Shown here: positions 11,501-23,500 of the stretch, one piece after another
Layout of the letters: each line of letters starts with the position of its first letter
Position numbering within the stretch: the first letter of the stretch is position 1
Source: Siniperca chuatsi
Taxonomy: Eukaryota > Chordata > Actinopteri > Centrarchiformes > Sinipercidae
DNA length: 64,000 nucleotides
Assembly (NCBI RefSeq): GCF_020085105.1
Contig: NC_058063.1
Span: forward strand, 15,059,762 to 15,123,761
Direction: 5' to 3'
Position numbers and translations under genes: made by a program
Notes under the pieces: generated by a model
What the model saw: only the letters and a program-made list of their open reading frames with translations
The model's database searches: none
What the model was told of the DNA's origin: nothing

Positions 11501-14500
11501 GGTGAGATTGTTTTGTCGACTGCTGTTCCAAAGGTCAAGAATGAATTCAAACCTCAACTTGAGCTCAAGCCTAATGCAACTGCACTGAAACCGGAGAACA
11601 AATTGAGACAACTGTCCTCTCTGAGCCTTGGAGATAAACAGGTTTTCAGCTTGAAACTCTCACACTTACTGACCTGTCGCTGTCACAATGAAAGGTCCCC
11701 GGCTGGCACACGGTGCAGTCCCTCTCGTCGCTGCCATCGGCACAGTACAGCTGGTAGTTGCATCTCTCTGTGACGGGGTAGCACACCGGTCTGCCAGCAA
11801 AGTGATTGGATGCCACCGCTCTCTGCCCTGCCACTCCACAGGCAAACTGGTTCAGACCGCAGCCCCTGCATCCCTCCTCGTCCTTCCCCGTCTCAGGACA
11901 GTCCCATTTCCCATCGCACCGTTGCTCCTGAGTAAAGCAACCTCCTGCTGCTCCCCCACACCGGCCCTCCCAAGGGGGGCAGTAGTTCCCGACGTGGAAT
12001 GTGGCGTTGAAGCCGCTCCCCTCCGAACCAGGAAGAGTGTCATACGTCAACGACAGCAGGCCAGTATGGGATTCAACTTGGACTGATTTGTAATTGGAGG
12101 CGCTGGTGATCTGACAAAATGCAGGACGAGAACATCATGTTACCAAAACGTCTTTTATAATACTTTCTCAATAAAGAGCGATTGTGTAGGATCTAATGAA
12201 TGTCTGGATACATTTCCTAGTTAAAGAAACTCACAATTTTAATCACGTCTCCTTTGCCTTGCTCTTTGTTGTACACGGTGAGTCTATCCCCGGGTCCCAG
12301 CACCAGCTGCTGCAGGTCCAGTCTCAGTGGCCTCGAGTCCTGAGGGTCCAGAGTCCAGACACAGAACAGCGCAGGGCCCCGGATGGCTGGAGGGGAGAAG
12401 GTCCCATAGAAGGTCTGAAGGAGCCCTCCGCAGGGCCACTCAATGGGAGTGGGCGTCACAACGAGCTCCCTGCGTGTCTGAGGCTGCTCGCGATCCACCT
12501 GGGCATCCTCATCCACCCTCTCCTTCAGCAGAGCCCACACATCAGACTCAGTATCTCTCTTGGGTGTCTTATCTTCAGCCTTACGCCTCTCCGAGTCCCT
12601 ATCATGGTTCTTCTCTGTGTACGTCTCTGCTTGGGACTCTTCTGCTTGTGTGCTGCTATACTTTGGGGGTTCTGGGGTGTCAACTTCTGCATCACAGCCC
12701 TGTTCATCTGTGCCGAGGCCAGCACCTTCACTGAGACACTCCACCTGGCCATTACAGCGCCAAGAGAAAGGAAGGCAGCGGCCCCCCAGGCACTCAAAGG
12801 ATGTTACTGGGCATTCACCAGAGTCTGAATGTGTAGAAAGAGAAGGGAATAAAACATATAAAGAGAGGAATTAAGATTATCTTTTGACAATAAGAACTTG
12901 TTTTACTTATTTTTAAAAACTGATACATTACAACATGATACACTTCAATTTTTTCCTTGACAAGGGACAGCATTAAAGATGTTTAAGAGAAAGAAACGGC
13001 ATGCTATGATACCTCTGGCGTAGTTCAACAGAAAAGATGACACAGGGAACAGATGCGGGAGGAAGTGGTGCGTCACTGTAATATTTCCCCCTGGTAACTC
13101 CATTGGTTGCGGCAACTTGGAGCCACAAAGGACAAAGGGTTCACCGCCAGCTGATGATTTTATAGACACCCATTCCTTCTTACATCGAGCTGAAAACTGG
13201 GAAAAGCTGAGAAAGGATTTAGAAAAAGGATTTAGAAAAAATTTGTGAGAACACACATACTCACATAAAAATACAAAGAGAAAACAGCATTTTTGAGATA
13301 GAAGTGAAATGTTGTTATACAATTTACATGTACACCATGGTCCCTTTAATATCTCTGGGTGTATTAGGACATTACAGGAAATGCTGCATATCAATGCGCA
13401 ATATTAGATTTTTATATGATTCTGGTATCAATGTGATGAAGTTTGATCTGTCAGGTATTTAATTTGCTGGATTACCTGAAAACAAACCTTCCTGTCAGAT
13501 TATTTCATCCATAAACAGTTTCTCAATTGTTTTTTTTATCCATATTGCCCACTCCTAAGCCATTCATAACATTACATCCTCGCCACAGATCATGTAGCAA
13601 AAACTCAATACTTTGCACAACTCGTCTCATTGTAATATTTACATGATATACCGTTCAATTCAGCGTATTATTTTCCCAGAGGACATCTCATATACAGCAA
13701 ACAACTGGGGCAAATTAGTTAATCTCAGCTCTTCATGTAGGGTGGTATTTAGGAAAAAAGACTTGAAAGCAAGGCCGTGTGTATCTGGCGTTTCAAATTC
13801 CCTCAATTACCTGAGAACAATAGGTTCTCCTTCCGAACCCTTGATGATCCAGCAGTCATAGGTAGAGCCGAAGCGGTAGGACCAGCTGTGGTATGCAGAA
13901 CTCCTGATCTCTCCCACTTTACTGTCTAAGACTTGAAGGGAATGCCCACAGCGGGCTGAGAAACAGCAAGACAAAGGAAGGTTAGGAAGTCAAAACAGTT
14001 GCTGTTTTTGAAGCTTGAGTGTTAGTGTATGGTGTTAAACCTGTGAGGTGTTGAAGAAAAAGTCAGCAGCCTGGCTATTTTTGCTTAAACCTTAATTTCA
14101 TTACACCAATTTAGCTTAATGTTATCACATTACAGTCGAAAATAGGTGTTGGGAGAAGTAGTATAGTACAAAAGTGAAGTACTGTTAAACATGATGTGCT
14201 CAGGCTGATATCTGCTGCTACGATCACTATGGCACATTGTAGGTTAGAGAAAAGCATGAAACCAGAATGTGACATTGAAAAATCCTTTCATGACATCCAC
14301 AGTCACAACATGAGATAAAGTGCTGACTAGTATGTCTCCTTACCAGAGCAGAGGGCAGGCTCAAAACGGCTGCATGCTGCGGATGAAATAAGCAAAAACA
14401 GGACGAGTCAGGCTGGTGTTTTATCGCCATGGCCGACAGAAATCATACATGTTGTACGACATGAGAAGTGCAAACATGACCTTTGCTTTATAAACATTTA

Positions 14501-14611
14501 AAGTAAGCACCTTAGATAGATAGATAGACAGTCAAACACACTGATGAGATGTATTCACTTACCTGTTATGGTGAAAACTAGTAGGGCACAGAGGTTGTAA
14601 GTGAATGTCAT
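8506..14611 (-). CDS. lrp10: LDL receptor-related protein 10, complete
   Basis: Nine coding exons in transcript order: 14563-14611, 14344-14376, 13811-13955, 13013-13206, 12235-12824, 11674-12110, 10550-10744, 9732-9861, 8506-9135. They sum to 2403 nt, an 800-residue type I receptor. A short signal peptide ([13 protein letters not shown]...) precedes CUB1, an LDLR class A repeat at about 145-182, CUB2 at about 245-380, and three more LDLR-A repeats at about 381-505. The transmembrane helix is at about 514-536. The cytosolic tail has PPSY at 567-570, an Arg-rich segment, a Pro/Ser-rich region, and acidic dileucine-type signals: DEVLL near the C-terminus and a terminal DVPML. In mammals the DXXLL motifs bind GGA adaptors for Golgi-endosome sorting. 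The tail motif [11 protein letters not shown] and the juxtamembrane sequence are close to mammalian LRP10. Exon 5 carries a long charged linker between LDLR-A1 and CUB2. An acceptor at 14622 (TTTTAG) suggests a noncoding 5' exon upstream. Confidence 0.94.
14344..14376 (-). other. lrp10: 33-bp coding microexon of lrp10
   Basis: On the minus strand the acceptor is TTCATCCGCAG and the donor CTG|GTAAGG. The exon is 33 nt and phase 1 to phase 1. It adds 11 codons including [10 protein letters not shown] between the signal peptide and CUB1. Skipping it would keep the frame and would join the signal peptide to the CUB1 exon. Confidence 0.8.
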
Positions 14612-16372
14612 TGTGGTAATGCGTCTCCTCTAAAACGTTGGAAATTATAAAAATAACTAAAGACTTAAAAAGGGTTTTAAAAAAACGTCAGAGAAGCGTC
14701 ATTTTAGGAAGTTTTGTTCAGGAAGACTTGACCTGCAAAGTGAAAGAGGAGATGATGAATGATAGGTCTGGTTGTCAGCCAAAAAAAACAGTCAACCATT
14801 TAGCCTCATAATGTTATTGCTCTACTACTTTGACAACAAATAAGCTAGCTGACAGATGCATCAGAATAGAAACAAGAAACTTGTGTGTTATTGATTAGTC
14901 ACTAGAAAACCAACAGTCAACTAGTATGATAATAAATCAATAATCTGAGTCATTTTTTTAACGAAAAATGCTTGTCAAATGTGATTATTTGCTGGTTTCT
15001 TAGTCTTCTATGATACTACATTAACTATATTTGGGTTTTGAACCATTGGTCGAACAAAACAAGCAATATGATAAAGTAAACTCGAACTCTGGCAGCTTGT
15101 GACAGGCTTAGGTTTTGTAGACCAAACGATTATTAAATAATCAGCAGATTAACTGATAATGAAACTAACTGTTAGTTTGCAGCTGCTAATCTCAAGTGTA
15201 AGACCTCAAAGTAAGAATTATACTTTTTTTATTGAATAATATCAGTCTTCCGTATCTTCTTCAATCTTAATTCACATCAGTTACCTCTCTTTCAGCCAAT
15301 TGTTGGTTTATCTGCTCAAGTGCTCCAACTTTAAACATTTTAGAAGACATTTATCAGATTGATGAGTAAAACATTGAGGTATTTTACTCCGGAGCAATTG
15401 CTCTGGCCCTAAAAAAGTGAGCAATGATATATGCAGTAGTATCCACTATCAATCCAATATTGTTATATATCCGGGCAGGAAAACAATACATGGGTCTCTT
15501 GAAGTTGACGTTATTTTGATCTTGAACACTGTGTTACTCACATACACAACACACACAGCGACTTCCTTCCCATAATCTTCTCAACAATGACGCAACGAAC
15601 GCTAGCTTTTCCGAGATTAAATCCTCGCCAAACAAATAGTTTCAAAGTCTTTCTCCGATTCCCAGTAAACTAAAACTATTCAAGATCTCGAGTTCTGGTC
15701 GATTAATACCTTATTGTGTTCCCTACAAGTTTAGACAAAGTCCTGAGATACGGTTACGAGATAGTTTCGGTTTGAAGGAGAGGGAGGGAGCAGCTGCTCG
15801 CCTTCTTCAGTCACAATCGCTTTAATAGCTAGCTAGCTTCCTGTAGAGCTAACTGCTAACGCTAACATCCTCACTTCTGTCTGTCGTTTATTCGCTTGTT
15901 CTAGGCGGCGACACCTCGAGAAAAGGTTTCCCAGCACGACACGGATGATTTTAGTACCCGACGAAATCACAACATGTAGGTCAGAAGCGGAAACAACATG
16001 ATAAAAATGTCTAAAAGGACATGAGCCGAGTACGTTACCATGTCAGTCGGCCTCTCTTGTTGACAAGTTCTGACCCACTTCCGTATATTCTAGCTCATGA
16101 CAGGAGGGGCGGGGCTTAATTGTTTCTCTTCCATTCATAAAACTTTACATTACGTTTTTCACAGAATCTGAGCCTATTCACAATGCTGTAAATTCATTTA
16201 TTCATATACAGTATATTCCTATAGGGCGGCTAATGTTTAAAAGGAGTTATGGTGAAATGTTTATTTCTTACCACAAGGTGGCAGTGGCGGTTAGCACAAA
16301 TATCCAACATCACTTTTAATTCATAAAAATGTGGTATGGACCTCCATGGCGCCTTAAAAAGACTAACGGAAC

Positions 16373-16500
16373 TAAGTACATTCACTCGAGTACTGTGCTT
16401 ATTTGTTTTAAGTACAGCATTTTCATTTCATGCCTCTTTATACTTCTGCTCCACTACATTTCAGCATTGGAAGAAAAAGTATTCAGATCCTTTACTTAAA
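16373..16500. repeat. Partial copy of hAT-like teleost repeat (family A)
   Basis: Contains the family A 5' signatures: AAGTACATTCACTCGAGTAC, then CTCCACTACATTTCAGC, and the variant terminus AAGTATTCAGATCCTTTACT. It is truncated and lies next to the fuller copy at 16520. Confidence 0.6.
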
Positions 16501-16519
16501 GGTGTGTTTTAGGACATAA

Positions 16520-17101
16520 AAGTGGTGGAAAGTAATTATGCACATTCACTCAAGTATTTTACTTAAGTGCATTTTTGAGCTACTTGTAATTTACTTGAGT
16601 ATTTCCATTGTATGCTACTTTATACTTCTACTCCACTATTCAGAGGCAATTATTGTACTTTTTACTCCACTACATTTGTTTAGACGGAAGTTACTAGTTA
16701 CTTTGTAGATTCAGATCAATAATACAAAATATAATCAACAAATAAATGATGATAAATTATCATAGGTTAAGAGAATATAAGACTTTATTGATCCGCAGTA
16801 TATAAACGAATTAAAATTAGCCCCATCTTTACCATCTGAAACATTAAAGTGAAAATAAACACATTAATGCATCAATAATTATAATCCAATAATATAATAT
16901 GTGTTATTCTGAAATGGGCCATTCCGCATAATGAGTACTTTTATGTTTGGTACTTTAGGTAGGTATATTTTGATGCTAATACTTTTGTACTTTTGTACTA
17001 AAATTTTGAATGCAGGGCTTTTACTCGTAACTGAGTATTTCTACACTGTGGTATTGCTACTTTTACTTAAGTAAAATATCTGAGTACTTCTTCCTCCACT
17101 G
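16520..17101 (+). mobile_element. Family A non-autonomous DNA transposon copy
   Basis: Begins AGTGGTGGAAAGTAAT and ends ACTTCTTCCTCCACTG, which are terminal inverted repeats of each other. Internal blocks (CTCAAGTATTTTACTTAAG, TACTCCACTACATTTG, ACTAGTTACTTTGTAGATT, and a 3' part near GAGTACTTTTATG) recur at 20300, 37409 and 40352. There is no coding capacity. This is a common teleost repeat type and looks hAT-like from its ends. Confidence 0.75.
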
Positions 17102-17592
17102 CTAATATTTGTCTCTGTATCATTAATCGGTGCATTGATAAACCCGGTCAGCTGTCAACCATGAAAAAAATTATGTCTGCACATCTGGAGGAGGACCCAG
17201 AGGAAAATCCATATCTCTCTCCCTCTCTCTCTTTCTGCCCACGTCCACACACGCTACAGACAACTCTGCCAGAGGAAAGAAACCCAAACTATGAAGCTTT
17301 AGTTGACACCAGCTGAGCATTTGTCACAGCCATCCGATGGTTTTAGCGTTTTGTTCGGTGTTTTCAACTCAGCTCTGACTTTAAAGGAGTCGCTTTTGTG
17401 CAGAAAAGCTGTCTGGTGCGCTCATTGTGTCCATGCGGATACGAGAAAAGGTTTTCTGCCACGTTTTAAAAGCAACGGAGTAGCATTGATAGATTTTGTT
17501 TTGATTTTTTTCGCCGTTGGTTGTCAGGACGGCGGGACTTGTGTAGAAAGTTAGTTTCCTGAACTTTTTTGGGGCAGTTTGCAGATAGAAGA

Positions 17593-20500
17593 ATGCTGCC
17601 CCAGCTTCTCACCCTGGCCTGTGGTCTCTGCTGCTTTGGTTTTACCTCAGTCACTGCAAATGTACTAAAAGCCGAGGTAAGTCTAATGAAAAAACACATT
17701 TCATTCACTTTAAACAATGCAAACTGATATACAGGGATTTGTGCATATTTAATGTGTGTAATACAAGTGTATGTGTAATGTGTAAACAACTTGAATTTTC
17801 CAATGTTTCAAATGTTTTTTAGTGGTTTCACAATTACAGTTTTCTACAATATTCCTTAAGCATATATTTACAGTGTTCTGCAGCAGAAAGCCTAAATGTT
17901 ACAGTAATATTGTACAGTAATATATATTATTGTATCACTACAGGGGTAGTTTTATTGATATCTGTAGTGTCTTTCTAATGTTTGATAGGTTTTCTCTAAT
18001 CTTGTAACAGCAACGGAGGGTGTGTTTACATTCCCTTCATGTTAATTCTCCCTCCCCAAACACTCGTGACCTTTGTCTTTCTGTGCTAAGAACTGTTTAA
18101 AAGAGTCCATCTGAGTAGAAACTGTAACAAGAGATGAAACTTCATCCAGAGAAAAAATGCCATGAGTCTAAACTCTCGTGGCTTGTGAAGGAGGAGGGGG
18201 AGATCCAGCCAGGCAGGGGCAGTGCACAGTTTAGAAACCTCAGCTGAGCTGCTTTGTTCTGGTGGTACGGGGGAGGGGGTTAATGGTTTTCATCTGCCTG
18301 TGTAAACTGCACAGGCAACAGGCCGGGAAGCTGGTCTGCATTCACAACAAGCTGGACACGAGGCACTCCATCTGGGAGACTTCAGGCCTCAGGCTGTGAG
18401 ACTCCGGGCCTGGAGACACTAAAGTGCACAACAAATTCAGTTTCAGGTCCCGTGCAGCTTTGTAAATGATTGGGTACGAGCACCCTGGGCGACTCTGGTC
18501 TCAGCCCATTTTACATTTGCTCTGTATGTAGCTCCAGTGGTCATACTTGTTTGTAAAAAATAAAAGGTGCTTGATGTGAGCATTTACAGCACCACATTCA
18601 GTCATACTGCCAGGAACTGCAGATATAAGGTGTTTCTATTCAAAAGACAGGATGCACCACTAACAGCCAGATGTCAGGAAATTGATTCCCAGAGCGGAAA
18701 GTCCATTGGCTATAACTGTTGAGCAAAAAAAGCAGCGTTACTTAAGATATACAAGAGTCTGTGCTGTAGTTCTGGGAGGACAGGATGCATGAAGGAGTGA
18801 AGGAGGACCTTAGTCACTGACCACAAGTCGCTGGCGTGTGAGTCAAGCCAGACATGGTGGATAACTCAGAGAGTCAGACAGTTTATAAGACGCCGCAGGC
18901 AGCTGCCCTCTTGTGGCGAACACACCGACACAGTGATGAATGTCTGTAAACAAAGTGAGAAAACATGGCTGTTTACAGCAGTATCACCTGTAGCAGCTGT
19001 AGGAAAACACCTCTAATATGAATCACTTCAGTGCTAAAATAATAATAACGCACAGTGCAGGATTTAATGTGAGACGCATTAGATGAAGAGTGAATGTCTC
19101 GTCTGCTGATACAGGCTGTGTTTTGCACAGTGCTGAGATGCTGTCAGACATAGCAGTCAGTCCTGATGCAGAAAGAGGATAAGAGTTGATTATGGGTTCA
19201 GGATTACATCACCTGAGAGCTGTATATGAACCCTGTGATCAAAAGATAGACTTGTCTGTTTGTGGAGAAAGCAGACTAAACTGGAACAGCAAAGACAGGA
19301 GAAACAAAGACGAAATAACGACGGAGTGACGTAAATGTTTAATTAAAGTCAATGAAGCTCCTTATAGGGGGGTTTGGAGGGTTGAAAAAGTAGAAGTCAG
19401 ACAGGGAAATTCGAGTTTAGAGGAATTTTGTGGTTTATTAGTGTTGCCCAACATCTGAACATCCCTCTCTGACTTCACTCTGACAAACTAATCCAACTTA
19501 ATCCATGCTGAGTGAAAAGAGAAGCTCCACCAGTAGAGAAATAAGACTTCCACTATTCTCTGAAAATGTAGCTGCTTCTGGTGAAGTCGACCTTTGCAGC
19601 TTCCGGCATCTGTTTTCATTCTTTGTTTTTGCCTTGTCTAGCCTTTCTTTACGGAAATAAAAAGCTTAGTGGGACCTTGTGAGCAAAGTAAGCGGGCAGC
19701 AATGAAAACAACAAGGTCTAAAACGGGATCTCCATATCTGGCTGAAAAAATGCAGGAGATTTCCCATTGCCATGTGGAGACACATGTCTGGTGATCCCTG
19801 CAGAGGGTTACAGATCTGGTCAAAACACATCTGGTTTCAATTCTTTTTATCTCGACTGGAGTGACTGTTGATGTAGCATCAAAAGAAAAGGCCTTGCTCA
19901 AGACCTGGTGCACGCTGCTCTGACAGGCAGCAGTTGTCACTTAAGAGATGTCAAAATAATCAGCTGGATCGGCCTTAATGAGAAACTGATGGACTTCAAG
20001 GGAGAAAGGGAGCTTATATCTTTGCCCTACACCCAAGAAAACGGTTCACCTTGTTAACACAGAGGACATCAAAGAGAGAAAGTTTCAACCATGACGTTTG
20101 TTTTGAAGATAGATCTATGACCATGATTTTGATTGAAAATTCAAAATTTGCATTCTTGCTGTTTTTAATCTCAGGTGCTCAGCTGGTTAGGTTTGACTGA
20201 AGTTGAAGGCCAGATGCCCTGAACCAAAATTTAGCTTAAAGACTAGGCCAACCACCTGGTAGAAGTGGAGACCTGTAGGGCTCTTTGAAAGACTACAGGC
20301 AGTGGTGGAAAGTAACATTTAAAGTACATTTACTCAAATACTGTACTTGAGTATTTTCATTTGTATGCGACTTTACACTTCTACTCCACTACATTTCAGA
20401 GGGAAATATTTTTTACTTTTTACTCCACCACAGTTACCTGTTACTTTGTAGATTAAGATTTTACATACAAAATAAAGGATTACTGTAGTAATAAAATATG

Positions 20501-23500
20501 GTGCATTATTATAATCTACCCAACAGTATTGTTTGTTATATACAAAATAACTGTTGTTAGACCAGGTAGCCTATTATTCAATTTACAAGATCACCTTCAT
20601 AACAAAATTCTCAACTCAAGGTCTACTTACTAGCTTTTTTCTGGAACCTTTATCTGCATCTCACGGTTTTCATCAGAGGTTGCTCAGTTGTCATGGAGAC
20701 GGCTCAGTTTTCATCACATGACCTAAGTTGTAGTTATTGGTGTTGCTCCAACTCGGACAACTCATTATGCAGAATGGATCTTTACAAAGCAGGATATACC
20801 AGCCAAACTGAGTTATCACAACTTGGCAACACAATCATTGTCCCTATTTATAGCCTAATCTATAATCTTAATAATTAACAAATGAACTAATAAGTATTAA
20901 TAAAGTTTAAGTATACCTTATTAGAAAGCAGTACCCATCATCTTAATGTTGTAACAGGTCTAGGTGGAGTATGTAAAATATTAAAGTAACTAGTAACTAA
21001 AGCTATTAAATGTAATGCAGCAACAATTACAACATTTACCTTTGAGTAGAAGTATAAAGAAGCATAAAAAAGAAATACTCAGGTAAAGTACAAGTACCTC
21101 AAAATTGTGCTTAAGTGCAGTACTTGAGCAAACATACTTATACATTCCACCTCTGGTTATTTGTATATAATTATTGCCATACAAGCAGTGTCTTATGGTG
21201 CAATAAACCCTGTTGTAAATGTATTTATCACTCCAGCATTATTGCCACCATATAAAATCTGTATGACTGTACCAGATACTGTTTGCTTGCATTGGTTAAA
21301 TACAGTTCTGCTAAAGCAAAATAAAACCATCCAGTGATTTTATTTGACCTGTTTGACCCAGTAGAAATGTAAATGCAGAAAAACTATCGTGCAGAGCTGG
21401 TGTGAGTTAGTGCTAACTGAGTCAGAGAGGCCAAGAAATGAAGGCAATGTGAGATTCAGCCACTCATGAGCCGAATTCTCAGTTTTTTCCGTTGGCTCCC
21501 AACGAGAGGAACAACTGACTCAGTCCCTCAAATTTAAATTGAGCCTAACCCCTCTCTCTCTCCTCACTTTTTTTTTTACTGCTCTCTTCCTTCTAATGTC
21601 TTTACCTCTCCTTCGCTAATGTAACTCTGCACTTTAGATCATCTTCTTCTATCCTTTACACTCGGGTCTGTCCATTTTCTTTGCTCTGTCCTAGTGAGAT
21701 TTAAGTATCCAACTAATTTGTCTAGCTGGAGAAAAACAGATTCACAATAAAAAAACAGTGGAGGTTTATAGAGGCAACTTGAAAACAAATAGTGTTGTGA
21801 CACATGGCAGCATTTCTATACACAAAAAGACGGCCTTTGGCATTGTTTAACAGACACGTCACTGCACTACTAAGTGTATAAATGTTTAAATATGCACAAT
21901 AAACATAAACCCAACTCTGTACACAAACTCACATCCTTATCCCTATTTAATTTCTCATTTCTTTCAGTAAGTATTGCATAAATATAGACAAATATCCACA
22001 TGATAGATGTTCAGATGCAATGACAGTTTCACTTCCTCTGAAAACATCGTCATCCTTTAGTTTTCTTCCACCACAGCTATAAATACACATGGGATTCTTC
22101 TTTTCATTTTGTTTATAACTCTTGTAGGAACTTGGCTTTTTTTAATAGTGCATCCAGAAAACAAATCCCAACTCTCAAGACAATGTGAGTAAGAGTGTGT
22201 GACAATAGGTGGCACCCACATGTCCTGTGATGGGTGACATCACATACATGCTGCCTGGCATCGTGGTCACATTTTTTCTTTGTTGGTACTTGCTGCATTG
22301 AGTGATTTTGTGTTGTGAAATACCAACTGGGCAACTTCGCCGGAGCCATGAAAGCTCCAGATTTAATGTGTATCGATTTGTTTGTGCTAATTTAATTGAA
22401 AATTTGCATCCAAATTAAAAAAGTCCTGCAGTATTAGCTGATTTTGAGGCCGTAGCTTGATTTTGTGCTCGTATATTCTTGTATCAGTGAGTTTCACATG
22501 TCGTAAGTACAGGGAAACTTAAGGTGCTCTGGACGATTAAAAAAAACTGGTCACAGGAAAGAAAATGTTCTTTAGGCACTCTTAGACACAGCAAGGAGAA
22601 ATTATATTAAAAGCCTTTTTTTTAGTTGATCATATTGGTTTAAAACGCCAACCAGTTTTGACCACACAGGCAGATATATTTAAAACAGACTTAGGGCCAC
22701 TGGGTGCTATTCCAGCTGTAGAAAGATTATACAGATTGCATAGTGGAGGGTCAATGGGGGGCCGGCAGCTCATTGTTGCCCCAGGGCTCCCTAGCAAGTT
22801 AATACAGCCCTGGTGAAGTTTAGTCACAAGATTTTGATTTTGCTGCTCTGATCATGAGAAGATGATTGCAGGTATCCATACACAGTGGTGCTTTGGAGGT
22901 AGCATACCATACCAACCTCAGTTTATAGATATTTAAAGTGTTTTTTTTTTTTTAATCGATTGATCACTTGATGTATACAATGTCAGAAAATGGTGAAAAA
23001 CGCCTATGAAAATTTCCCCAAAGCCCAAAGTGACATATTCAGATTGTCTATTATGTCCAGAACCCAAAGATATTCAGTTTACTACAATGAAGACAAGAGA
23101 AAAGCAGGATATCCTCACATTTAAGAAGCGGGAACAATTGAATGTTTGCCTTTCTTGCTTAAAAAATGACTTAAATGATTATAGATTATCAAAATCTATC
23201 CAATTGATTCATTTTCAGCTCTACATAAGATAGTAAGGTCACAGTAGGGTCACATAATCCATGTACATCCATACATCACACAGCTCCACCGAAACCACCT
23301 CTTCTTCCACCAACTTTACATCATGCTAGTTGTGTTTCACTGTCTGTGTATTATACATTTAGTCCTCACGTCACTGCACACACACACACTGCACAGACCC
23401 AGGGGTGTGTTTACCAGACCAGCAGCCAGACCTTTGACCACACATGGCTGTGTAGCGAGCTTACCTAGCTACCCCGAGGCCAACAATACCAGCCATGTAC

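Larger units (their letters stand above)
14612..17592. promoter_or_regulatory. Head-to-head intergenic region of lrp10 and mmp14
   Basis: lrp10 (minus) and mmp14 (plus) are divergent, with about 3 kb between start codons. The lrp10 side (about 15540-16120) is locally richer in CpG and has a GC-box-like GGGGCGGGGC near 16108, a likely promoter and 5' exon area. The mmp14 5' UTR probably starts after about 17230, and a four-codon uORF (ATG AAG CTT TAG) occurs at 17291-17302. Transposon copies at about 16373-17101 separate the two promoters. Transcription start sites are inferred only. Confidence 0.5.

Noticed and set aside
12196-12828. 210-codon plus-strand ORF and overlapping 135- and 104-codon frames
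   Set aside because: Antisense shadows of lrp10 exon 5. The minus strand has the CUB/LDLR-A sequence with correct splice phases.
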